From assembly GCF_020379485.1 (NCBI RefSeq), contig NC_063450.1, positions 29,178,137 through 29,242,136 of the forward strand: a stretch of 64,000 nucleotides of DNA, in the 5' to 3' direction. The position numbers were made by a program, and so were the translations under genes. A model generated the notes under the pieces. That model saw nothing but the letters and a program-made list of their open reading frames with translations, ran no database searches and was not told the origin of the DNA. Positions 43,344 to 53,241 of the stretch are shown one piece after another; positions within the stretch are counted from its first letter, which is position 1; each line of letters begins with the position of its first letter. This DNA is from Brassica napus. Its lineage: Eukaryota > Streptophyta > Magnoliopsida > Brassicales > Brassicaceae.

Positions 43344-43613
43344 AAAGAAGAGCCACCACCTACGTATCATGAGAATAAAGAGAGAGAGAGGAGAAAGAAA
43401 CAGAGCATATCTCTGTCTCTCTATGTTCACAATAAACCCAACACAACTCTGTCACAAAGCTCCACACTCTCTTCTCCTCCCTCCCCCTCCCCCTCCCATC
43501 TCTCCCTCGTCCATAAAAGGAACCATCATACTCTCTCAGAAAGTTCCAACCTTTAAAACACACCCCAAAGCTAGCTTACAATTTTTTTAACTTTCGTTCA
43601 TTCTATCTTCAAG
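43344..43613 (+). promoter_or_regulatory. CT/GA-rich promoter and leader of DOF5.8
   Basis: GA tracts (AGAGAGAGAG near 43380), CT tracts (CTCTGTCTCTCT and CCCTCCCCCTCCCCCTCCC near 43480-43498) and a possible TATA (CCATAAAAGG, 43511) precede the start codon. Such Y-patch sequence is common in plant core promoters. Confidence 0.5.
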
Positions 43614-44273
43614 ATGCCTTCTGATGTCAACGAGTCGCGTCGATTAACTAAGATTCCCCATGGAGGAGCTGCGGCGGATCAGCCAGACCAGCTTCCTTGT
43701 CCTCGCTGCGAATCAACCAACACAAAGTTCTGCTACTACAACAACTACAACTTCTCGCAGCCTCGCCATTTCTGCAAAGCTTGTCGCCGTTACTGGACTC
43801 ACGGTGGTACTCTCCGTGACATTCCCGTCGGTGGCGTTTCCCGTAAAAGCTCCAAACGCTCTCGCACTTGCTCCTCCGTCCCTGTTTCCACAGCCGTCGG
43901 AAGCCGGGAGTTCCCCTTACAAGCGACGCCTGTTCTTTTCCCTCCGTCGTCTAACGATGGTGGTGTCACGGCGGCGAAGGGAACTGCGTCGTCGGCCTTC
44001 GGAGGTTTCACCTCTCTGCTCAGCTACAACGCCGCCGCAAGCAGAAATGGGCCTGGTGGCCGCTTTAATGGGCTGGAAGGGTTTGGACTTGGGCTTGGTC
44101 AAGGGTCGTATTTCGACAACGTCAGGTTTGGACAAGGGATAACGGTCTGGCCGTTTTCCACTGGCGCTACTGATGCTACATCAGCTGTTACAAGCCACGT
44201 GGGTCCAATACCGGCGACGTGGCAGTTCGAAGGTCCAGAGAGCAAAGTGGGGTTCGTGTCTGGAGACTACTGA
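43614..44273 (+). CDS. DOF5.8: Dof zinc-finger transcription factor, DOF5.8-like
   Basis: This is an intronless 219-residue protein. The single Dof finger has Cys29-X2-Cys32-X21-Cys54-X2-Cys57 ([19 protein letters not shown], then [17 protein letters not shown]), followed by the [17 protein letters not shown] basic tail that serves as nuclear signal. The N-terminus [18 protein letters not shown], the [12 protein letters not shown] segment and the C-terminal [18 protein letters not shown] match my memory of Arabidopsis DOF5.8 (At5g66940), a regulator expressed in pre-procambial/vascular cells that binds AAAG sites. The next genes, ATG101 and SKS17, are also its Arabidopsis neighbours. Start chosen as the first Met with the family N-terminus. 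Frame intact; it is convergent with ATG101. Confidence 0.92.
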   Translation: MPSDVNESRRLTKIPHGGAAADQPDQLPCPRCESTNTKFCYYNNYNFSQPRHFCKACRRYWTHGGTLRDIPVGGVSRKSSKRSRTCSSVPVSTAVGSREFPLQATPVLFPPSSNDGGVTAAKGTASSAFGGFTSLLSYNAAASRNGPGGRFNGLEGFGLGLGQGSYFDNVRFGQGITVWPFSTGATDATSAVTSHVGPIPATWQFEGPESKVGFVSGDY

Positions 44274-44633
44274 TAAGCGTGGGAGACCATATTATCTATA
44301 CACCGGCGTCTTGTCTCTGGTTTCAATGTCTCTTTTAGTTTCTATTTCTGTTTAGTGATCTTAAAAGTAGTCTTATCTGGTTACTTATTAGGTATGTTAG
44401 TTGTGAACGAAACTACAAATTCTAACGTTAATCCCAACTTTGGAAAACAGCAGCCTAACTCTTTTTTTCAAAGAAATGCATTGTCTGTGTTTATATCACT
44501 TCCAAACATTATCTATAAACAACTTCAGAGGCAAGTGTATAATAGTCGTAATGTTTATATACAGAGGAAAGTGTTGATTGGACCAAGTAACACCAAGTGT
44601 ATACGTCCGTATATATACTAATTAAATTTTGAA

Positions 44634-46228
44634 TCAACTGAGCATGGATGGATGGCCACCACTGTGGAGCATCCTCTTGAAAATATCCATCCCAAAGGTT
44701 GAGTCCGATGAGCTGAAACAAAAACAAAGGTTGGATTCAATCAACACTTCAACTCATCTATGTCCTTAAGGATCGTTGCATCTAATAAACACAGTCTTTA
44801 AGTAATTAAGTGTCCATTTTCTTGTACATGATAATCCGTAAGTGAAAAAAAATTCACTTAAAAAAAAACAGTTTGGTGTTTGAATAAGTAGAGATTAATG
44901 TACCTTGGCATAGTGATCTCAAAAGGGCAGTAGATTACACCGTCGTTGATTGGAGGGACGTGGTCCTTTTTCTCATTCACGAATTTTATGATTTGAAACA
45001 AGACTTCTTGAAGGGATTGCTCAAGCATTGTCCTACGGGAACTTCTTTCCTCAGACGTCTCTACAGTCGTTGGATTAAACAGAACATGTCAATGTACTAA
45101 CCCAACTATTCTAAGAAAATAAAAGTGTAATCATTTTTGGAGATGAAAGGAGAAAATTCATAAAAATAATCTTTACCTCCAGTGTCCATAACTAGTTTGG
45201 AGTGGTGGGAAGGGGATTTAGTCTGGTGAAGAACATTGAGATTGACGTACCATTGTTCCCAATAGGACCGTTGTTTATTATTGAACCAAGAGGGTTGTTT
45301 GCTTTTGACTTCATAAAAGGATACACATATCTTGGCCATGACAAAAGAAAATAAAGGAAGAGATTAATGAGAAAAGATTAGACCAATACATAAAGAACAC
45401 TAGCCTATATGCTACCAAACGTTCAATCCTCGTGTGAGTACTAGGATGGAAGTATATAGATACAGAGTGAATGGAAATGGAGATACCTGACTTTTCTTGT
45501 TGGGATGTTTATCAATCCAGCTTATGAAATGCTCAATCGTCTCATCAATTTTCTTTTCCACCTCTATTTCACCACATTGTACCTGTGACAACGCGGGGGA
45601 AATGAGGCAAAAATATCAAAATCAAAGCACAGTCACACCCGTAACCTTTCTTCTGTAGCATAACATAATCATGGAGGAGAAAGTAAGATACTGAATACTT
45701 ACATAAGTGATGTCGAAAAGCTCCAAATCAATATCTTTAGGGCGGATAAGACCAAGTGCACGGTGAAAGACAATAGTATGTAAAATGCCTGCCATCAATA
45801 TATTGAACCCTTGTCATAATCAAAGAGTTGCATGAAGAAGAAGAACATAGAATTGACAAAGACAAGTCAACGGTCGTTTCAGACAACGAGAAAGCTAGCA
45901 GCACTGGCAAGATTAACTCAAGCTTACAAAGATACCTAAGATATTACATCTAATATATATATATATGAAAATGAAACATAATTTGATCAGTAGGATCCGA
46001 CCAGTTAACTGAGCCCAGACGCAGATGAAGCAAACCTAATTCCAACTAAACACAAGAGAAGGCTTACAGCGTAGAACCTCGCGTATCTCGAAGGATTCCA
46101 CTTCCTGCGAGGGAACAAAAAAGAAGAGTATCAAAAACATCAGATACAATTCCAGAAATAGGAACACGACGACTCGACGTAAGACTGATCTTTACCAGTT
46201 CCTTCAGCTGACAAACTTCGCAATTCAT
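44634..46228 (-). CDS. ATG101: Autophagy-related protein ATG101
   Basis: Seven exons on the minus strand: 46196-46228, 46068-46104, 45703-45788, 45487-45582, 45177-45330, 44904-45060 and 44634-44712. All have GT-AG borders and exact phase, giving 213 residues. The sequence MNCEVCQLKEL, then EVESFEIREVLR, ILHTIVFHRALGLIRPKDID, LELFDITYVQCGEIEVEKKI, YEVKSKQPSWF, YWEQWYVNLNVL and SHHSKLVMDTG is that of plant ATG101 (At5g66930). This is a HORMA-fold subunit of the ATG1-ATG13 kinase complex that starts autophagosome formation. The C-terminus ends MDIFKRMLHSGGHPSMLS at TGA 44636-44634. A few residues are missing relative to the Arabidopsis protein near SPSHHSK, a benign-looking change. It lies between DOF5.8 and SKS17, as in Arabidopsis. 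Confidence 0.92.
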
Positions 46229-48060
46229 ATTTCACCCCAAAGACAAAACTTAGGCAAGGAAGAAGGCAGTGGGTGATTTTCCGATGGAAGAAACAGCAAC
46301 CTTGTGATTTGGACAAAACTACCCCCAAAATAAAACACAGTTTAGTTCAAATCCCTGTATGTGTTACTACTACACTATTCTTCGTATCTCTCTTATTGGG
46401 CCTAATCCGGCCCACTATCTGTCAACATCTCTTTTTTATGCTAGAGAATTAGAAATAAGTTAACACAATCTCACTATAAATCTCACCACATCTCCTCTCA
46501 TCTACCCAATTTTCTTTTTATCTGTCTATCATGATCTTGAATCATCATCTGTAAGAATTTTCATAATTTTAACATTTATTGAAAAGGTACAGTAAAATAA
46601 AGATACCCTATATATCAAAGGAGAAGCACTTTTAATTTTTTTTTTTAAGTTATTGAAAAAGTGTGTGACGTGGCTTCATGAGAAGTTTTTATTTCGCAAA
46701 ACGCTGAGGTGTCATGCAGAAAACGTTTCTCACGGAAATTATGAATTTAACGCAAATAAATACATTCCTTTTAAAGAACTCATTACGTATTTTTTTCTTA
46801 GTTTTCTGGACAAACACGTTTAAGTGATAAACTATCAACTTCAAATGCAACCTTCACTTCGAATGTTGGTGTTGGATATTTGATCGACCATTATGTTAGC
46901 TAATATGCTATTTATGCTCTATAGGTTTCTTCTTGGATAGGATAATGATGACCGCACCGGCGATGTTGAACTGAATTGCTGATCAGAGGAGCAGTTGTGG
47001 TTTCATATCAAATGCGACGTGGGTGAGAAATCAAATCTCATTGTTCTGGAGTTCATAGATGCACAAACAGTAAAGGGATCCACAAAGATGGGAGAGACTC
47101 CGTTTTGAGGAGGAAGACGGTTTTCTTTAGATCGTCAAAGAGTTTTTCCATCGGAGCAAACTCACGACATATAAGAGTCGGTTTATGAGGATTAGCTGAA
47201 TGAACCGGTTTTTGGTTCAATTAAACGGTTCATTATATTATTTGAACACTCAAAACTGAAAGCTATCTATAAAATACGAACATATTGGCGTTTAGCTCTT
47301 TCTCAGTCACTAACCGGCTTTAAGATGGTTCTTCGTATAATCTCATTTATGTCAGGTGAATAAACAATGATTATATACGGGGACTTTGGGGGGTGGTGTA
47401 GCATACATACAAGAAAGCCGCAACAACAGGCTCAATGAACTTGCTGATGACCCACGTGCATGGAACGGGGTGCAGCCAGCTTCTTTATTACTTCACTTTA
47501 TCAAGTTTCTGAATTTTGAGAGCCAAAATAGGTTTAGGCTCTTGGAAGACAGTAAAACAACAGATGATTTTAGAATCCGAAAGGAGTGAGTTACAGTGGA
47601 TGTGTTCTTTGGCATTGTATGATGATTTAGTAAGTAAAAGAATGTACTGTTTGTAGCATTCCAATGATGTGAGTGGATAACATCGTATCTTAACAAACCA
47701 TAGAATCATACTTTTCAACTTTCAAGCAAGGCTTCTCAATTCCGAACTTAACTTCTTTGTCCGATTCAACAAAGTGAAGGTTACAAACAAAGTAACCAAG
47801 AAGCTCCACTTTGAGGTTTTTGAAGATAATTTCAGATCTTGGTATTTAAAACGATAAAAAACATCACCTTTTGGTCCAAAGTTGAACCTGAGAGTGCATG
47901 GACGTGTGTCGATAATACCATTACATACTCATAATCGAAACCACCTGCCCCGACTACAAAAGGGTGTTAGAATAATTATATCTACGAGATTTTATTTTTT
48001 GGGGGTCTGCGGTCGTATATTTGGGTTATAGTTGTATAGTCAGGATACAATTTGCTTAAA
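46229..48060. other. Intergenic region, no gene recognised
   Basis: Upstream of ATG101 are its leader and promoter (to roughly 46450). The remainder is AT-rich with small open frames; the 67-codon frame at 47386-47589 shows no known domain and no codon support. I cannot name anything further here. Confidence 0.45.
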
Positions 48061-48582
48061 TCACTTATATATATTAATTGAAGAGCATTATAACCTTTGA
48101 GTGTGGCCACGTGTCATCAGCAAGATGATTTTCAGAATCTTTAGAAAAATATGTTGGTCCATCTAAATATATATATTATACTTTTCATTAAACTAATAAT
48201 AAAATTAATTAAAAATGTACAATTACTATTTTTTCTTTCTTTCCTTAAATAAAAACTACAAAATTACCAAATATGACTGATATATATTTATATATGATAA
48301 TTAATAATTTTAATAATAAAGATTTGATAACAATTTGTGTCTCTTCCATCATTTTTGTTTAATTTTATATTTATTAAAATAAATTAACTATAAAACTAAA
48401 ATTTAGATTTTTTTGTATATGTTATATTTTGATTTTTTTTTTAAATGACTATAAATTACTTAAATTGTTTTAAAAAAAATTATGTTAAAAAATTTATGAT
48501 CAATGGTTTAACATTTTTAAAATAACAAGATATACATGATCTTAAAATCATATGTGTAAAAAGTCTCATTTATTAGATATTT

Positions 48583-48637
<55 letters not shown>

Positions 48638-48712
48638 CTATATACCATATAAGAATACATAAATATTATAATTTCAAAGTTTGCAATGATTTTCAAGAAC
48701 ATTTATAAATTA
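48061..48712 (+). mobile_element. Helitron-like 5' part related to the 23.9-kb Helitron
   Basis: It begins TCACTTATATATATTAATTG after an A and shares the ATATGTTGGTCCATCT, TTTCCTTAAATAAAAAC and AAGATTTGATAACAATTT blocks of the Helitron at 23879, in the same order. It includes an (AT)n run at 48586-48636. Its own 3' end was not found; another Helitron begins at 48713. Confidence 0.55.
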
Positions 48713-49202
48713 TCCCCTATATATTAATCCAAGAGCATTAGTTAAATGACAACTTTGAGTAGCATGCTTACGTATCAAGCTTAGAGAGCTCTTCGCCCCT
48801 TTTTTTTAATCGACCGATTTTACTAGCTAGGATAGCAAGGGCGGAACATTTAATGGACGACTAAAAACTATAAAATATAGAACCTTATTTTAATATGTAA
48901 ATAACTAACCTTATAAATCTTTCCTTACATGTTTTACGACTTTTAATGTATTAAAAAATCTTTGCTGGTTGAAAGAGATTACAAAAATTTGAATTTATAA
49001 ATACACGAAAAGGACCAAAATATGTAACCCCAAATACATGAAACCCGAATAAACTCAAACCGAACCTGAATGGTACCCGAATGCTCATCTCCAATCAAAT
49101 GTAAAAAAGAAATTATCGTTAAAAAATATGTATTATTTATAATAATAAATTATTTTACATTTTAAAAAAATTCATTCCGTGCTGACGCGGATTATCATCT
49201 AG
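48713..49202 (+). mobile_element. Short Helitron (490 bp)
   Basis: It begins TCCCCTATATATTAATCCAA after an A and ends ATTATCATCTAG (to 49202) before a T. The end is preceded by a degraded hairpin (TTCCGTGCTGACGCGGAT). The start is nearly identical to that of the 23879 Helitron, so they belong to one family. No ORF. Confidence 0.7.
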
Positions 49203-49427
49203 TATGTGGATATTAGTAAGATCAACTTTAGTACTAGAATATTTTTAAACTGCAATCCGAAAACATTTGACTTTTCATCTCTTCCATGTGTTACTACTAC
49301 AAATGTCACACAAGCCATACTCTCATGACCAGTAAGAACAAAACCTCAACCAAATTGAATCGAAAAAACCCTCAAAACAAATGAACTTAAATAAAAAAGA
49401 CCAAATGAACACTATAAAGACATCTTT

Positions 49428-51836
49428 CTAAACTCGTCTCCCAACAGCTTTGCCACAAAGAAGAAGATTATCAGGAGGATTGTACTCATTGGCAAGACTC
49501 TGCACTGGATCCCACACTTTCAGATAAAACTGCTGTCCTAAATACTGTCTTTCCCATATCGCTGATCTCATATTCCACATTCCTTGATTGTCCAACGACA
49601 CCAAGATTGCTGTCCAAGAGTTCGGGTACACCTGAGTTGTGTGTCTGGTAAGAGCGTCAACAAGATTGTAAAGAGGTCTCTGCTCAGGTGTCCATTGTCC
49701 AGAACCAAATCCAACGACCCAGAAGTCATAACCGTCAAGGTGCCAAGACTGCATCGATTCCTCATTGTTCTTGTTAAGGTTCTAGAGGTCTAGAACCGAT
49801 ATATCCATAGGAGAGTATATTGGAGAGAATATTGTTGTTACGTACCAGGTTATATACATGGAGAGATGCTCGAACAACTGATGTAGCAACAGTTGCAGGA
49901 GCACTAGAAGGAACGCTCTGAATAGCATTTGTGCTGAACACTCCGGGGATGTTGAAGTGATCAGCGAGTTTAAGAGGCGTCTCCGAGCTAACGTAAGAGA
50001 GTCCATTCACCGCATAGCGTTGCTTCCCGTTGATCAAAGGAGCTGAGCTGGAGAAAACGAATGACTTGGTTGGAGTGATTGTTCCGTAGTGAAACGATCC
50101 TTGAGGGTTCGGTCTAGCTGCATTAGCCGTTAAGTTCCACCTGAACGATCTGGCTTGGTTCAAGGACCAATCAAGATCTTCAGGGGGAGGAGGGAGCATG
50201 TCACCGGAAGCTGGGACGCCGGAGTTGGAATAACGCAACAGACCAGTAACAGAAAGCTTGGAAGTTGTGTACCGGGTGCTTGCAACGATGTAATAATCTT
50301 TAGAAGGTTGGTTTAAGGTAACAAGAACTGATAAAGACTGGCCAACGTGAACGTCAAGAGACTCGTAAACGTTTTGCAAGACGTGAGAGCCTTCAACTTC
50401 GACTACTTGCATTGTATGTCCTTGGATTCTGAAATTGAAAGTGCTTGATAATCCAACATTAGAGATTCTCAACATGTAAGTCTTCCCTGAAAGATTAAAC
50501 ACAAACCGTAAGTAAAACACCAGAACTCACTCAAAGAGATAATCCTTGTTAAACCACTAGAAGCTAAGCTGGAGGTGATTCGTGCACCTAGAACACTTAA
50601 TTAGACGCCTAAATGATGAGTTATATAGTTTAGACGTTTATAAATTATAACAATACACTAAATATATAACATTTGAATTAAATATCATTATTTATAATTA
50701 TAAAATTATATTATTTTATTTTTTTATAAAATTCTATATTATAATATATGAATAATTATCAATTATTATAATTTATGAATAATAAATTATATATTATTTG
50801 TTATTGCAACATTATTTGTAATTGTTTAGACAATTAAAAAAGTTATTGCCATGGTTTTAGTCAGCTACGGAAAGCCGAGGGATCCAAAGCTCACCTTGGT
50901 CTCCTGTGAATGTAGTTTGGGTTTGTCCGTTTATGAGCATTCCGTCTGGAGATGGAAGAGCCCCACCAGAATCCAAACGCTGTTGGAGAGTTTTGTGGTT
51001 GGTTTTGAACCAATCACCAATGAGCAAAGTGAAGTCTGCGACAGGGAGAGGGTAAGGGATAGGGATTCTAGGCCTTGCATAGATATTGATAGCTCCGAAT
51101 CCACCGGCGGCTTTGTGGAAAGCGGTGGAAGGAAAGTAGTTGTAAGTTCCGATCTGATCTTTGGTTTGGAACTTGTAAGTGAAGTTTGAGTTTGGTGGGA
51201 TTGGACAGTTTGTTCCTAAAACACCGTCTTGCCATGAGTTCTTCCTTTGCTTTATTCCATTCCTATGAATCGCAAACATTGGAAATAAAGATCAAACCTT
51301 TCAGAGGAACTGAGAGAACTCTAGTCATCTAATACAAGGCACATTAATCAACTGAACTACACAAAACAGAGGAGGATTCATTCTACGTGAACATGGTAAA
51401 GTTTAAATATTTATTGGTTTAATATAAACAGAAATAGTATAAAATTACCAGGTCAAGAGGAAAGGTTGGTCAAGTTTGTTGATGAGATTGAGGATGATGT
51501 TGTCATTAGTCACAACTTCAAGCTTTGGACCAGGGAACTGACCATTGATCAGAATAACCTTAAACAAACAAACAAACAAACAGGACATCAATAAAGAGTT
51601 TTTAAGAGGGTACTGACCATTAAAAAAATGGATCTTAGACTGTAAGTGAGTAGAATCTATTGTTGTGTATTTCGTACCTGTTGAGGGACGCCAAGAGGGG
51701 AGATAACGCCATAAGTCACAGTCCAAGTGTAAAACTTGTAAGGGCTTTCTCCTTTCACTGTCACAAAACTGCTCAGTAGAGCTAAAGCTCCAAGAAGAAG
51801 AAGATGAATCAAAGATAATCTTGTTCTGAATGCCAT
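49428..51836 (-). CDS. SKS17: SKU5-similar multicopper oxidase-like protein (SKS17-like)
   Basis: Five exons on the minus strand: 51678-51836, 51449-51558, 50895-51262, 49846-50486 and 49428-49781. The phase is exact, giving 543 residues. The N-terminus has a signal peptide (MAFRTRLSLIHLLLLGALAL). Three cupredoxin domains follow: FYTWTVTYGVISPLGVPQQ, VILINGQFPGPKLEVV; then GTYNYFPSTAFHKAAGGFG, TLLIGDWFKTNHKTL; then MQSWHLDGYDFWVVGFG, GMWNMRSAIWERQYLGQQFY. As in other SKU5-like proteins most copper-ligand histidines are absent, so it is probably not an active oxidase. The family acts in the cell wall/apoplast and influences directional growth. The matching Arabidopsis gene is At5g66920. The last intron is only 64 bp, and the residues at that junction (ASLHVYNL-NLNKNNEES) differ from the family's usual pattern though length is kept. 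Confidence 0.88.
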
Positions 51837-52035
51837 TTTTATGGCTTGCTAAAAGAATGATACAGACAAGAGAGAAAGAGACTGAAGACAGCTGAAATAA
51901 AAGAAGCTCTTCTCCTGAAATGGGTTTGAGAAATGAAGGGACTTCTTTGATCTTTAGATAACGAAAGTTGAGGGTGACATAAATAAGTGAGAGGAAAAAG
52001 TAACAAAGGTAGTTCCAATCAAATGAGTGATTTTT

Positions 52036-52288
52036 TGCTTTTTCCTTCCTAAAATATTCATGTTATAGTTTTTTTACATTTATTAGGAAAATATATAAAA
52101 TTATATTTTTCAATATATTATTTTTTTAATTAATTATTTCCAATAACTTTTAACCAATAAAATTTTATTAAACTACAAGTGTAAAAATACAATTTTTCAT
52201 TAATTAATGTATTAAAAATGTAAAAAATATATTTTTTTCGAAACAAATTATTTTCTTAATACATAGATATTTTAGGAACGGAGAGAGT
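52036..52288. mobile_element. MITE-like sequence with imperfect terminal inverted repeats
   Basis: The left end CTTTTTCCTTCCTAAAATAT and the reverse complement of the right end (CTCTCTCCGTTCCTAAAATA) pair over about 35 bp. The CTCTCTCCGTTCCTAAAAT form resembles the CTCCCTCCGTTTC termini of widespread plant MITEs. No clear target duplication is visible. Confidence 0.5.
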
Positions 52289-53223
52289 ATTTTATTTTCT
52301 CGTTTTGGTCAAAAGAAATTAAATCCACCAACATTTCGTAAATTAATTTCAACAACTTTTTACACCTTTTAAATGTTAGGCGCGAACATATACTATTATG
52401 TACTACTAGTAACTTTTACATCTTCAATGCTCGTCGGCAAAATAGATCTTAGACTTTACTCATAGTATCATTCACATTTGAATTAGGTTGGGTTAGTTTA
52501 TTGGTTAAATTACTGAGGAAATTAAAACTACAACACAGTGTTTTATCCGAAAGTCACAATAAAGTTGTTAATGAGAAAACAAAAAAGAGAGTGGATAATG
52601 CAGTGAATTGAATCGCTTAACGCGTTTTGGTTAATGATAATTGCTTCCAGCCAAAGCTTAGCTTTCTTTATTCGACAATTCCGATAACGATTGCCATAGA
52701 AAAGGCAAATGAAATTAAATTGAAATGATAAAACGAATAAAGAGAGGGAAATAAAATTAGTAAAAGACAAGAGAGACTTTGCAAAAAGATTATCGTGTCC
52801 ACCGCTGATTAGATTCGCATTTTTGTAGTTCCTTCGTGTTCACGCACGGCCAACGGCCAAGCCAAGCTAGCGAAGCTTTTCTTTTCTAGGCAACGAACGT
52901 TCTAGTTTCTACAATGAGAATGAAAAATTTTGAAAGAAAAAAGAGTAAAATATTATTCTTGACAAAAGAGTATCTGTCTATTTATTACAATCGTTATGGT
53001 CATCTGCCTTGTTGAATACTGTGCCACTTTTGCTGATTTCCTGCAAATTTGATTAAAGATAACATTTATTATTTTTGCATGCATTTTGAGTTCAAAAAAG
53101 AACGCGCGGCTGGGAATTATGGTCCACCGTCCAAGCGTCCACCGACTGACCTATTTATATATTTTTTTAAACTTCACTACTATTCAATATCATTATAGAA
53201 ATATAAAGTAGTATACATTAGAC
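52289..53223. other. Intergenic region, nothing recognised
   Basis: AT-rich unique-looking sequence upstream of SKS17 and its MITE, ending at the LINE target site. No ORF or repeat that I can support. Confidence 0.45.
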
Positions 53224-53241
53224 ATATGTGAAAAATATGTT

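Noticed and set aside
47386..47589. 67-codon frame MGGGVAYIQESRNN as a small gene
   Set aside because: No recognisable domain, no splice or promoter context and no homologue that I can recall; left as intergenic.
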